From Candidatus Methanocomedens sp. (GTDB lineage: Archaea > Halobacteriota > Methanosarcinia > Methanosarcinales > Methanocomedenaceae), in the NCBI GenBank assembly GCA_013374385.1, contig QBUR01000129.1, forward strand, positions 1 through 6,543: a stretch of 6,543 nt of DNA, given 5' to 3'. Under the pieces are notes generated by a model, which worked only from the letters and a program-made list of their open reading frames with translations, ran no database searches and was not told where the DNA came from. The position numbers and the translations under genes were made by a program. Shown piece by piece: positions 1-5,788 of this stretch (position 1 is the first letter of the stretch; each line of letters begins with the position of its first letter).

Positions 1-2
1 TG

Positions 3-50
3 ACTGAAAAAACTGAATATTTTGGGCGATATTTGGACTGGGCTGAATAG
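3..50 (+). CDS. Possible C-terminal end of a gene cut by the left edge
   Basis: Reading from base 3, the plus strand is open for 15 codons (TEKTEYFGRYLDWAE) and closes with TAG at 48-50. The composition looks protein-like (acidic and aromatic, ending in DWAE). If real, the gene would run in from the left and converge on the protease gene that ends at 93, leaving a 42-base gap. The stretch is far too short to identify a family, and an open run of 15 codons occurs often by chance. No product is proposed. Confidence 0.3.
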   Translation, partial: TEKTEYFGRYLDWAE

Positions 51-92
51 TTACCCCTAATTAATGAAATTGAATTGGCTATTTACACGAAA

Positions 93-1979
93 TTATAATA
101 CTGACCTTCGCAAGAGCACTGCCACCGCAAACACCAACAACAACCCGGCTATTATTGAAAAACCGGGCACCTCCAACCCATCCCCGAAAGGCAACTGGGA
201 TGTAGAGGTAGGTGTAGGACAAATGGTCTTCAACGGGATGGGCGTCCCGGCTGCAACTTCACTGCTCATATTAGAATACATGGTCAACTGCACGGTGGTC
301 TTGGCCAGCACTCTTGCATAATTGTATTCCACTATCTGCTGGCTGGGCGATTCCAGTGAATCCGCAAACTCGTATGCACTCACTGCCAGTATCGGCTCTA
401 TACCCGCATCCCTTGCTTCCTCTATAGCTATTATGGCAGCATTGGCACTGCGTTCTATCTTGGTATCAATATCTGCATACCCCATCAGGCTGATGGCAGT
501 ACTGGCCTGAACGATCGCCAGTGAAGAGTCGAATATGGCTCCACTGTAATATCCCCTGTCATATTCTATACGTGCCCGCTCAAGTGAATCGTCAGCCTCG
601 TTTAACAACCCCAAAAGTCCGTGTAAAGACTGCGATTCGGTGATAATTGTCTGGGCGTAAGTGACCACTGATGAAGCAGTACCTACATACCAACCTGCGC
701 GCTCTTTCAATGCGGCATCTGAAGTAATGTGCTCAGTATTTACCAGGGATAGCCACCAATGTACAGTGTCAGCTCTAATGGAGGCCCATGCGAGTGATTC
801 AATACATCCGACATCTGATTCAGATGAACGTGCATCATCCAGGAACTGTTCTGCCATCACCACCCTGATCTCTGCTGCACCAATACTGTCCACATCCATT
901 ATCCCCTCTTGCTTGAACCGCTCCAGTTCAAGCCGGCTTTCATTTATCTCTCCACTCACGTTCATGAAAAGGTCGTTCAGGTAAGATTCGTTGTTGTCTG
1001 ATCGCTCATATTCATCCCACCATTGTATGAACTTCAGGTTCTTAAGCACCATCAGACCGATATTGGTAGCAGCATAATACTGCTCCTTGTCATACTCCTC
1101 CTGTCCATTATCCAGCATTTCACGTTGTAATTCCAAGGTACTGTTAAACCTGGGGGATACGTTTTGTGCCCCCAGATACATAAGGTTCGCTTCGTTTAGC
1201 ACCTCTCTTGACAGGGGGCGCAGCGTGTCAAGGTATTCAGCTGACCATACACCCTTTGTGGGTTCTGGCACCTCTATAACGTAGCCGGTCAACAGTTCCA
1301 CCGCCTCCTCGATGTTCACGGCCTCCACGACCTCCACGCCCTGTGCCCTGCCCCGCTTCACCACGTCAACCTCAATGGTCTCTTCCTCAATTGTTACGAA
1401 TGCACCTTCGTGATCGACCTTACTTTCAGTGACAAACACATTGGTCTGACCTTCAGGTACAATAAACAGGGTGGCACCATGCTGGGCAGCAGCATCCAGT
1501 TTATAGGGAATACCTCCCACTGGTCCGATACTGCCGTCCGGATTTATCATACCTGTAATGACCACGCCTTCCTTTAGTGGCAGTTCCTTTATATCTGCAA
1601 TAGCGGCAACCGTTAGAGCAGCACCGGCAGAGGGGCCGGCGATAATAGGGGATGTGACCTCGATTATAAAATAAAAATCATGCTTGCTGGGGTCGATCCC
1701 GGTCACGTCTGATGCTACCAGCGCTGCCATACGGGCCGAACCCTGCATATCCACCTCGGTATAGGGTTGGGTATCAACGAACACGTAACCATTGCCCTCG
1801 GTAACAAGCACAGTGGCATTGAGCAGGACTCCGGTTTCCCCTTCAAAACTGGCGTAAGCGGCAACCAGAGGAATTGTCACCGCTTCTTCCAGGTTTATTG
1901 CAGATACAGGAGCCGCGAGGATAAGTATCAAAAATAGGGCTGTAAAAATCCTCGTACAACCAAAGTTTACTGCACTCAT
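93..1979 (-). CDS. Exported Lon-type (S16) serine protease with PGF-CTERM-like anchor
   Basis: This 628-residue protein resembles the archaeal exported S16-like proteases grouped in COG1750. Residues 1-27 form a signal peptide: Arg10, a hydrophobic core 11-24, and a likely cleavage site after VSA at 25-27. The Lon-type catalytic domain covers about 28-235. It has the nucleophile in GPSAG (Ser117) and the lysine in GGIPYK (Lys160); the 43-residue spacing equals that of the Ser/Lys dyad in Lon. There is no AAA+ ATPase domain, so it should act without ATP, outside the membrane. Residues about 240-580 are mostly helical and contain an apparent duplication. A Thr/Pro linker (588-594) leads to PGF at 605-607, a hydrophobic stretch and two Arg (624-625). 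This is the pattern of a PGF-CTERM tail handled by archaeosortase A, which would leave a lipid-anchored surface protein. The substrate is unknown. The ATG is supported by AAGGTAAG (1985-1992) just upstream. Family and catalysis are fairly sure; the sorting signal is inferred. Confidence 0.88.
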   Translation of the reverse strand: MSAVNFGCTRIFTALFLILILAAPVSAINLEEAVTIPLVAAYASFEGETGVLLNATVLVTEGNGYVFVDTQPYTEVDMQGSARMAALVASDVTGIDPSKHDFYFIIEVTSPIIAGPSAGAALTVAAIADIKELPLKEGVVITGMINPDGSIGPVGGIPYKLDAAAQHGATLFIVPEGQTNVFVTESKVDHEGAFVTIEEETIEVDVVKRGRAQGVEVVEAVNIEEAVELLTGYVIEVPEPTKGVWSAEYLDTLRPLSREVLNEANLMYLGAQNVSPRFNSTLELQREMLDNGQEEYDKEQYYAATNIGLMVLKNLKFIQWWDEYERSDNNESYLNDLFMNVSGEINESRLELERFKQEGIMDVDSIGAAEIRVVMAEQFLDDARSSESDVGCIESLAWASIRADTVHWWLSLVNTEHITSDAALKERAGWYVGTASSVVTYAQTIITESQSLHGLLGLLNEADDSLERARIEYDRGYYSGAIFDSSLAIVQASTAISLMGYADIDTKIERSANAAIIAIEEARDAGIEPILAVSAYEFADSLESPSQQIVEYNYARVLAKTTVQLTMYSNMSSEVAAGTPIPLKTICPTPTSTSQLPFGDGLEVPGFSIIAGLLLVFAVAVLLRRSVL

Positions 1980-1984
1980 CAGGT

Positions 1985-1992
1985 CTTACCTT
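1985..1992 (-). promoter_or_regulatory. Ribosome binding site of the S16 protease
   Basis: On the minus strand AAGGTAAG lies five bases before the ATG at 1979-1977. Its AGGT matches part of the archaeal anti-Shine-Dalgarno target (GGAGGTGA), although the match is partial. It supports this ATG, which also places the signal peptide at the very N-terminus. Confidence 0.5.
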
Positions 1993-2005
1993 ATTTGCAT
2001 AAGTC

Positions 2006-2036
2006 AGCGGGATAATGTCCAGGGACATATCCCACT
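2006..2036. repeat. Long imperfect inverted repeat between two minus-strand genes
   Basis: The left arm (2006-2020) and right arm (2023-2036) are complementary over about 14 positions with a two-base centre. The left arm has one extra A, and one position would be a G-T pair in RNA. Two further pairs (2003-2004 with 2038-2039) follow after a mismatch. In a minus-strand transcript it would fold into a strong hairpin between the sulfite-reductase-like gene and the protease gene, 13 bases upstream of the protease ribosome binding site. No T-run follows it on the minus strand, so it is not a standard terminator. It could be an operator, an RNA processing site or a regulator of protease translation; the sequence does not decide. 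Confidence 0.7.
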
Positions 2037-2046
2037 AACAGTGTTG

Positions 2047-2054
2047 GATAAATC
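2047..2054 (-). promoter_or_regulatory. Weak TATA-like box possibly serving the protease
   Basis: The minus strand reads GATTTATC here, in an AT-rich stretch just after the sulfite-reductase-like gene stops. A start site about 25 bases downstream would fall near 2025, inside the inverted repeat at 2006-2036. This would let the protease be transcribed on its own and would make the repeat a natural operator position. The box is weak, and co-transcription from the upstream gene is equally possible. Confidence 0.2.
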
Positions 2055-2061
2055 AATACAT

Positions 2062-2718
2062 TTACAGGACTGCGCTCTTAAATTCCTCCAGACCCATACC
2101 ATCAATGATTCTACCCAGGCGTTTCTTTTCGCCCCTGCTCTTTATAAATTCAATTATACTATTCACCAGTTTGAGTGCCTCGTCATCATCCAGTCCTTCT
2201 GCGATGAGGTCTGCAATTCTAGGCTTAATACCTGAACTGCCGCCCGCCAGGAGTTTCCAGCCTTTGGCCGTTCCGATAAGCCCAATATCCTTTACACTGG
2301 ATTCTGCACAGGTGTTCAGGCATCCTGATACTCCCATTTTTAATTTGGAAGGCAGTTCCATGCCGTGATATAACTCGTCCAGTTTCAGGCCAACACCCAC
2401 TGAATCCTGTTGACCACGTTTACAAAACGTAGTCCCGGGACAGATTTTTACACTGCGTACGCACAACCCGATTGCTGCGCCCGGGGGCATGTCCAGGTCA
2501 GTCCATACGCTGTCAAGGTCCTCTGCTTTTAATCCTACTATAACCATACGCTGTGCTGAAGTTATCTTAACAGCAGATGCATTGTATTTCTCGGCCACGT
2601 CAGCGATCTTGCGAAGCGTACTAACATCGATTATGCCACCAGGGATGTGGGGGGCTATGGCATAGGTTTCTTTATCTCTCTGTACAATTGCTCCTTTCTC
2701 AGGAATATCATTTGACAT
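2062..2718 (-). CDS. Small sulfite/nitrite reductase-like protein (sirohaem, [4Fe-4S])
   Basis: The 218 residues form a single half-module of the sulfite/nitrite reductase superfamily: a ferredoxin-like half domain (about 9-75) followed by the sirohaem/[4Fe-4S] domain (about 80-218). The cluster motif is complete: Cys93-X5-Cys99, then Cys133-X3-Cys137. Lys125 and Lys127, in an LPxKxK context before the second Cys pair, resemble the sulfite-contacting lysines of true sulfite reductases; Arg88 is another candidate anion ligand. The usual T-R-Q arginine motif is altered to TSAQR (53-57). Full-size assimilatory enzymes are two such modules fused, so this is a minimal form like the small Dsr-like proteins of methanogens and ANME archaea. 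Sulfite or nitrite reduction is possible but unproven; no electron-donor subunit is adjacent. The ATG is well supported by GGAGGTTA at 2725-2732. The gene diverges from RPA and lies upstream of the protease on the same strand. Confidence 0.85.
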   Translation of the reverse strand: MSNDIPEKGAIVQRDKETYAIAPHIPGGIIDVSTLRKIADVAEKYNASAVKITSAQRMVIVGLKAEDLDSVWTDLDMPPGAAIGLCVRSVKICPGTTFCKRGQQDSVGVGLKLDELYHGMELPSKLKMGVSGCLNTCAESSVKDIGLIGTAKGWKLLAGGSSGIKPRIADLIAEGLDDDEALKLVNSIIEFIKSRGEKKRLGRIIDGMGLEEFKSAVL

Positions 2719-2724
2719 TATTTT

Positions 2725-2732
2725 TAACCTCC
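2725..2732 (-). promoter_or_regulatory. Strong ribosome binding site of the sulfite-reductase-like gene
   Basis: The minus strand reads GGAGGTTA, a near-perfect Shine-Dalgarno match, six bases before the ATG at 2718-2716. It fixes the start and implies that the transcript has a leader. Confidence 0.75.
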
Positions 2733-2735
2733 AGC

Positions 2736-2750
2736 AACAGTATTACTGTT
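2736..2750. promoter_or_regulatory. Perfect 15-base palindrome upstream of the sulfite-reductase-like gene
   Basis: AACAGTA-T-TACTGTT has 7-base arms around a single central base. It sits three bases upstream of the ribosome binding site of the minus-strand gene and touches a TATA-like TATAAA on that strand (2749-2754). A second, overlapping dyad, TATTAC (2741-2746) and GTAATA (2756-2761) with 9 bases between, shares part of it. Position and symmetry fit an operator for a dimeric helix-turn-helix regulator; the regulator is not in the window. In RNA the one-base loop could not form, so a DNA site is more likely than a hairpin. Confidence 0.5.
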
Positions 2751-2754
2751 TATA
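2749..2754 (-). promoter_or_regulatory. Candidate TATA box of the sulfite-reductase-like gene
   Basis: The minus strand reads TATAAA 30-35 bases upstream of the ATG. A start site about 25 bases downstream would fall near the ribosome binding site, giving a very short leader. That sits awkwardly with the strong Shine-Dalgarno, so the true box may be farther upstream, for example the AT-rich ATCATATTA around 2759-2767. Confidence 0.3.
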
Positions 2755-2813
2755 GGTAATATGATTTCTGCTATTTGAAGACGTGTTATGATTACTTTCA
2801 CCCCCCTCTCTGG

Positions 2814-2823
2814 TTAAGTATAT
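2814..2823 (+). promoter_or_regulatory. Candidate TATA box of the RPA operon
   Basis: TTAAGTATAT is the best TATA-like element on the plus strand upstream of RPA. A start about 25 bases downstream, near 2845, would give a leader of about 45 bases that carries the ribosome binding site. Other AT-rich stretches at 2832-2847 are weaker alternatives. Confidence 0.35.
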
Positions 2824-2870
2824 CTACCATCCAAATAATCTACATATTGTCTCCCTAACAAGAACAAACT

Positions 2871-2882
2871 GGAGGCTTGAGG
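2871..2882 (+). promoter_or_regulatory. Double Shine-Dalgarno before RPA
   Basis: Two purine-rich matches occur in a row: GGAGG at 2871-2875 (15 bases from the ATG) and GAGG at 2879-2882 (8 bases from it). The second has the usual spacing and supports the ATG at 2891. The first is the stronger match but is distant; no in-frame start closer to it is apparent. Confidence 0.55.
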
Positions 2883-2890
2883 AATCAGAA

Positions 2891-3820
2891 ATGATAAAAG
2901 AAACAGCAAAGCAGATTGAAGAGCGTTTTAGCCAGATTGGATTCAATATACCCATCAGTGAGATCGAAAGCAGACTTGATAAACTTGTGAACGAGTTCAA
3001 AGTCCCGCCTGAAGAGGCACGCAGAAGTGTTGTGAACTATTTTTTGAAGGAATACAACATCCCTCGTGGAGATTTCTATATCCAGCAGGGTGAAGTACCT
3101 ACCATAAAAGTAAGTGACATAACAACTGAAGGGAAGTGGATCAATATCTCTGCTAAAGTGGTACAGTTATGGGACAACACCCATGAGAGTATCGATCAGG
3201 TAGGATTGATCGGAGATGAAACAGGGACAATAAAATTCAATAAATGGGCAAAGGCAGAACTACCTCCACTGGAGGAGGGGAAAAGCTACCAATTCAAGAA
3301 CGTGGTCACTGACAGCTATCAGGAAAGGTTCCAGATTAATTTTAACAGGACCAGCCAGATTGAAGAGATTCAGGAGGATATCGAGATCGGTACCCAGGAA
3401 GTGGAGTTCTCGGGTGTTATGGTAGATATCCAGGCAGGTTCAGGTCTGATAAAACGGTGCACTGAATGTAACCGTGCTCTTATCAAAGGGGTATGCGGTG
3501 AACACGGCAAAGTGGAAGGGACCTATGACCTGAGGATTAAGGCGGTGATAGATGATGGTGTATCTGTACAGGATGCACTAATCAACCGCGAAGTTACAGA
3601 GCAGCTTACCGGAATTACCCTGGACGATGCCAAACAGATGGCCACTAAAGAACTTGACCAGGAAGTAGTGCTCATAAAGATAAAAGAAGGCTTATTGGGT
3701 AAATATTATTCTATTAAAGGCCCAAGGCTTGATCGTTATATCCTGGTTGAGCAGATTTCACCGATCCCACCGATGGAAGCGGATAAGGTTGATGCTCTAT
3801 TAACCCAGCTGGAGGCCTGA
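2891..3820 (+). CDS. rpa: Replication protein A (single-stranded DNA-binding protein)
   Basis: This 309-residue euryarchaeal RPA coats single-stranded DNA in replication, repair and recombination. Residues 1-60 are a helical N-terminal region with the conserved run around RLDKLVNEFKVPPEEARR (28-45). A first OB fold spans about 71-158, including the IGDETGTIKFNKWA stretch (107-120) typical of these proteins. A second OB-fold region spans about 170-290 and carries a zinc-finger motif of C3H type: Cys190-X2-Cys193-X8-Cys202-X2-His205. Such a zinc-binding OB fold is characteristic of archaeal RPA and of eukaryotic RPA70. The gene is followed after three bases by the RPA-associated protein, the usual euryarchaeal pairing, so the two are almost surely co-transcribed and translationally coupled. 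The length and intact motifs suggest a complete working protein. Which of several RPA paralogues it matches cannot be told here. Confidence 0.92.
   Translation: MIKETAKQIEERFSQIGFNIPISEIESRLDKLVNEFKVPPEEARRSVVNYFLKEYNIPRGDFYIQQGEVPTIKVSDITTEGKWINISAKVVQLWDNTHESIDQVGLIGDETGTIKFNKWAKAELPPLEEGKSYQFKNVVTDSYQERFQINFNRTSQIEEIQEDIEIGTQEVEFSGVMVDIQAGSGLIKRCTECNRALIKGVCGEHGKVEGTYDLRIKAVIDDGVSVQDALINREVTEQLTGITLDDAKQMATKELDQEVVLIKIKEGLLGKYYSIKGPRLDRYILVEQISPIPPMEADKVDALLTQLEA
3811..3815 (+). promoter_or_regulatory. Ribosome binding site of the RPA-associated protein inside the RPA end
   Basis: GGAGG encodes part of the last residues of RPA and lies eight bases before the ATG at 3824. This ideal spacing fixes the start and indicates coupled translation within the operon. 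Confidence 0.75.
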
Positions 3821-3823
3821 ACA

Positions 3824-4390
3824 ATGGCATCACAATACTCAAGGGAAGTTGCACATAGAGTGTTTGCACAGGAGTTCAGGGATTCCGATTTGTCCTTCAA
3901 GGACAGCAATGACCAGTATTCACCCCAGTATCTCTTAACACCCACCGGCGCAAAGATAAACCGGATGTTTATCGTGGGTACGCTGACAGAGAAGGAGGAT
4001 ATCGGAACCGATGCAGAATACTGGCGGGCCCGTGTGGTAGACCCCACTGGTGCATTTATCATATATGCCGGACAGTACCAGCCCGAAGCTGCCAGGGCCA
4101 TAGCGGAAATGGAAGCACCTGCGTATATTGCCATAGTGGGTAAGCCCAGTACTTTCCAGACCGAAGACGGCACCGTCCTTACCTCGGTAAGACCGGAAAG
4201 TGTGCATGTAGTGGATGAAGCAACCAGGGAGCGGTGGGTGGTGGAGACCACACAACGCACAATGGAGCGCATCAATAACTTAAACAGCAACAATCCAGAT
4301 GCAGTAAAGGCTATGGAGCACTATAACACTGATGTTTCAGTGTACAAGCAGATGTTGGTGGATGCATTGAAAGAAAGCACGCAGGATTAA
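3824..4390 (+). CDS. RPA-associated protein (RPA family, COG3390-like)
   Basis: The 188 residues match the euryarchaeal protein encoded directly after RPA, which has been shown in haloarchaea to act with its cognate RPA. Recognisable conserved stretches are the N-terminal REVAHRVFAQEFRDS (7-21), YLLTPTGAKINRMFIVGTLTE (36-56) and EYWRARVVDPTGAFIIYAGQYQPEA (65-89). Together they form an OB-fold-like core over about 36-130; the rest (about 132-188) is helical and acidic and may bind the partner. It probably joins RPA in a single-stranded DNA-binding complex; no enzymatic motif is seen. It starts three bases after the RPA stop with its own GGAGG, and a terminator-like hairpin follows 13 bases after its stop, so this is the last gene of the operon. 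A long open frame on the opposite strand is only a shadow of it. Confidence 0.88.
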   Translation: MASQYSREVAHRVFAQEFRDSDLSFKDSNDQYSPQYLLTPTGAKINRMFIVGTLTEKEDIGTDAEYWRARVVDPTGAFIIYAGQYQPEAARAIAEMEAPAYIAIVGKPSTFQTEDGTVLTSVRPESVHVVDEATRERWVVETTQRTMERINNLNSNNPDAVKAMEHYNTDVSVYKQMLVDALKESTQD

Positions 4391-4403
4391 TACATAACAT
4401 ACA

Positions 4404-4429
4404 GGGGCTACGTGCCCCATTTTTTTTTT
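4404..4429 (+). terminator. Hairpin plus T-tract terminator of the RPA operon
   Basis: GGGGC (4404-4408) and GCCCC (4414-4418) form a five-pair GC-only stem with loop TACGT, followed after one A by ten T (4420-4429). The T-tract alone is a good archaeal terminator and the hairpin strengthens the call. It separates the RPA operon from enolase. On the opposite strand nothing nearby needs terminating. Confidence 0.85.
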
Positions 4430-4435
4430 CGACAA

Positions 4436-4454
4436 AAGCATTTATGCTTAAATA
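4436..4454 (+). promoter_or_regulatory. Candidate enolase promoter with overlapping palindrome
   Basis: CTTAAATA (4447-4454) is a TATA-like box; a start about 25 bases downstream, near 4477, would give a leader only long enough for the ribosome binding site. The box overlaps the inverted repeat AAGCAT-TT-ATGCTT (4436-4449). The symmetry could be an operator, but six-base arms in AT-rich DNA also arise by chance. A second TATA-like TTTATA (4459-4464) would give a leaderless transcript. Confidence 0.4.
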
Positions 4455-4476
4455 GTCCTTTATACAATCTCTTAGT

Positions 4477-4482
4477 GGTGAT
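4477..4482 (+). promoter_or_regulatory. Ribosome binding site deciding the GTG start of enolase
   Basis: GGTGAT matches the 3' part of the archaeal Shine-Dalgarno consensus GGAGGTGAT and lies three bases before the GTG at 4486, which is correct spacing for that part of the consensus. It supports the GTG, which also gives the normal enolase N-terminus. Confidence 0.65.
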
Positions 4483-4485
4483 ATT

Positions 4486-5757
4486 GTGGTTTTTGAGATC
4501 GAAAAAGTATATGCACGAGAGATACTGGATTCCAGAGGAAATCCAACCGTAGAAGTTGATGTATCAACTTATTGTAGCGATATCAGGTTAAGGGGTTTTG
4601 GACGGGCCAGTGTTCCCAGTGGTGCATCTACTGGTGCGAATGAAGCAATTGAAATGCGTGACAAAGATAAACGCTACCTTGGCAAGGGAGTACTTACAGC
4701 TGTTCATAACGTGAACGCCCTACTGGGTCCAGAGATAATGGGAATGGAAGTACGGCGTCAGCGGGAAATTGACCTGATGATGATTGAACTGGACGGCACT
4801 GAGAATAAGTCCAGCCTGGGCGCCAATGCCATCCTGGGTGTAAGTCTGGCAGTGGCCCGTGCGGCAGCTGATTCATTTAACATACCACTCTATCAGTACC
4901 TTGGAGGTACAAATTCATTCACCTTACCGGTTCCAACCCTCAATATCATAAACGGTGGACAGCATGCCGGCAATGACCTTTCGATCCAGGAATTCATGAT
5001 ACAGCCAAAAGGAGCTGAGACCTTTCGCGAAGGGTTAAGATGGGCAGCAGAGACCTATCATGCACTGGGTGTTATCCTCAAGGATGAATATGGCTCAAGC
5101 GCTACGAATGTAGGTTACGAAGGTGGGTATGCCCCGCCATTGAGTATTACAGCAGATGCCATAGAAGCCATAACGGATGCCATTGAGATGGCAGGATATA
5201 CCGAAGATGATATCACCATTGGTGTTGACGCTGCAGCTTCATCATTCTATAAAGATGGCAAATACGACATTGATGGGGAGCAACTAAACGCGGGCGAACT
5301 GGTTGATTATTATCTCGACCTGGTGAACACTTATCCTATTTACTTAATCGAAGATGCCTTTGAAGAAGAAGCGTTCGTAGACTTTGCAACCCTTACTGAG
5401 GAACTTCCCAATACAATAATTGTTGGAGATGACCTTTTCGTCACCAATGTAGAGCGCCTTAATATGGGAATTGAGATGGGAGCATGTAACTCATTATTGC
5501 TTAAGGTTAACCAGATAGGCAGCCTGAGTGAAGCCTTTGATGCCGCAACCACTGCACACCGCAACGGTTACAGTGTGGTTGTAAGTCACCGTTCAGCAGA
5601 GACTGAGGATAGTATGATAGCTGACATCTCTGTGGCACTGGGTGCGGAACTTATCAAGACCGGGGCACCTGCCAGAAGTGAACGCACAGGTAAATACAAC
5701 CAGCTTCTGCGCATTGAAGAAGAACTGGGTGAAGCAGCTCACTATATGAGAATATGA
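4486..5757 (+). CDS. eno: Enolase (2-phosphoglycerate dehydratase)
   Basis: Enolase interconverts 2-phosphoglycerate and phosphoenolpyruvate in cytoplasmic glycolysis and gluconeogenesis. The 423 residues are a normal family length and both domains are present: the N-terminal cap with DSRGNP (15-20) and the SGAS lid loop (45-48), then the barrel. By motif the active site is largely complete: His160 in GGQHAG, Glu169 in QEFM, acid Glu212, metal ligands Asp248, Glu289 and Asp316, general base Lys340 in LKVNQIG, His368-Arg369-Ser370, and Lys391 in KTGAP. One very conserved position departs: the GDEGG motif reads GYEGG, with Tyr211 for the usual Asp next to the catalytic Glu. SHRSGETED also reads SHRSAETED (Ala371 for Gly). 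The frame is intact and all other ligands are present, so it is probably active, perhaps with altered kinetics; a divergent paralogue is an alternative. It has its own promoter region after the RPA terminator. Confidence 0.95.
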   Translation: MVFEIEKVYAREILDSRGNPTVEVDVSTYCSDIRLRGFGRASVPSGASTGANEAIEMRDKDKRYLGKGVLTAVHNVNALLGPEIMGMEVRRQREIDLMMIELDGTENKSSLGANAILGVSLAVARAAADSFNIPLYQYLGGTNSFTLPVPTLNIINGGQHAGNDLSIQEFMIQPKGAETFREGLRWAAETYHALGVILKDEYGSSATNVGYEGGYAPPLSITADAIEAITDAIEMAGYTEDDITIGVDAAASSFYKDGKYDIDGEQLNAGELVDYYLDLVNTYPIYLIEDAFEEEAFVDFATLTEELPNTIIVGDDLFVTNVERLNMGIEMGACNSLLLKVNQIGSLSEAFDAATTAHRNGYSVVVSHRSAETEDSMIADISVALGAELIKTGAPARSERTGKYNQLLRIEEELGEAAHYMRI

Positions 5758-5788
5758 TATTCCGCATTTATTCTGGTGATTCAGGTAC

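Noticed and set aside
7..12. T6 on the minus strand as terminator of the protease gene
   Set aside because: It is 80 bases beyond the stop, has no hairpin and lies in a possible coding end; the support is too weak.
64..321. Plus-strand open frame of 85 codons opposite the protease C-terminus
   Set aside because: It is antisense to the PGF-CTERM end of the protease, its Asn/Thr-rich composition reflects that strand, and it has no Shine-Dalgarno before its ATG.
661..984. Plus-strand open frame of 107 codons within the protease gene
   Set aside because: It is a Ser-rich translation antisense to a coherent protein, with no family resemblance.
1321..1342. Short direct repeat of CCTCCACG
   Set aside because: It lies inside the protease coding sequence and reflects repeated Val/Glu codons (GVEVVEAV), not a separate element.
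2801..2806. C-tract in the divergent promoter region
   Set aside because: Six C in a row is short and shows no associated symmetry or repeat; it is probably composition only.
3736..4293. A 185-codon open frame on the minus strand opposite the end of RPA and the RPA-associated gene
   Set aside because: It is antisense to two well-supported genes, its residues are Ser/Arg/Val-rich with no recognisable domain, and it has no convincing ribosome binding site. It is a shadow frame.
5758..5788. A terminator between the convergent enolase and DUF1614-like genes
   Set aside because: No hairpin or T-run is visible on either strand in the 31 bases, so none is annotated; termination may occur inside the opposing gene.
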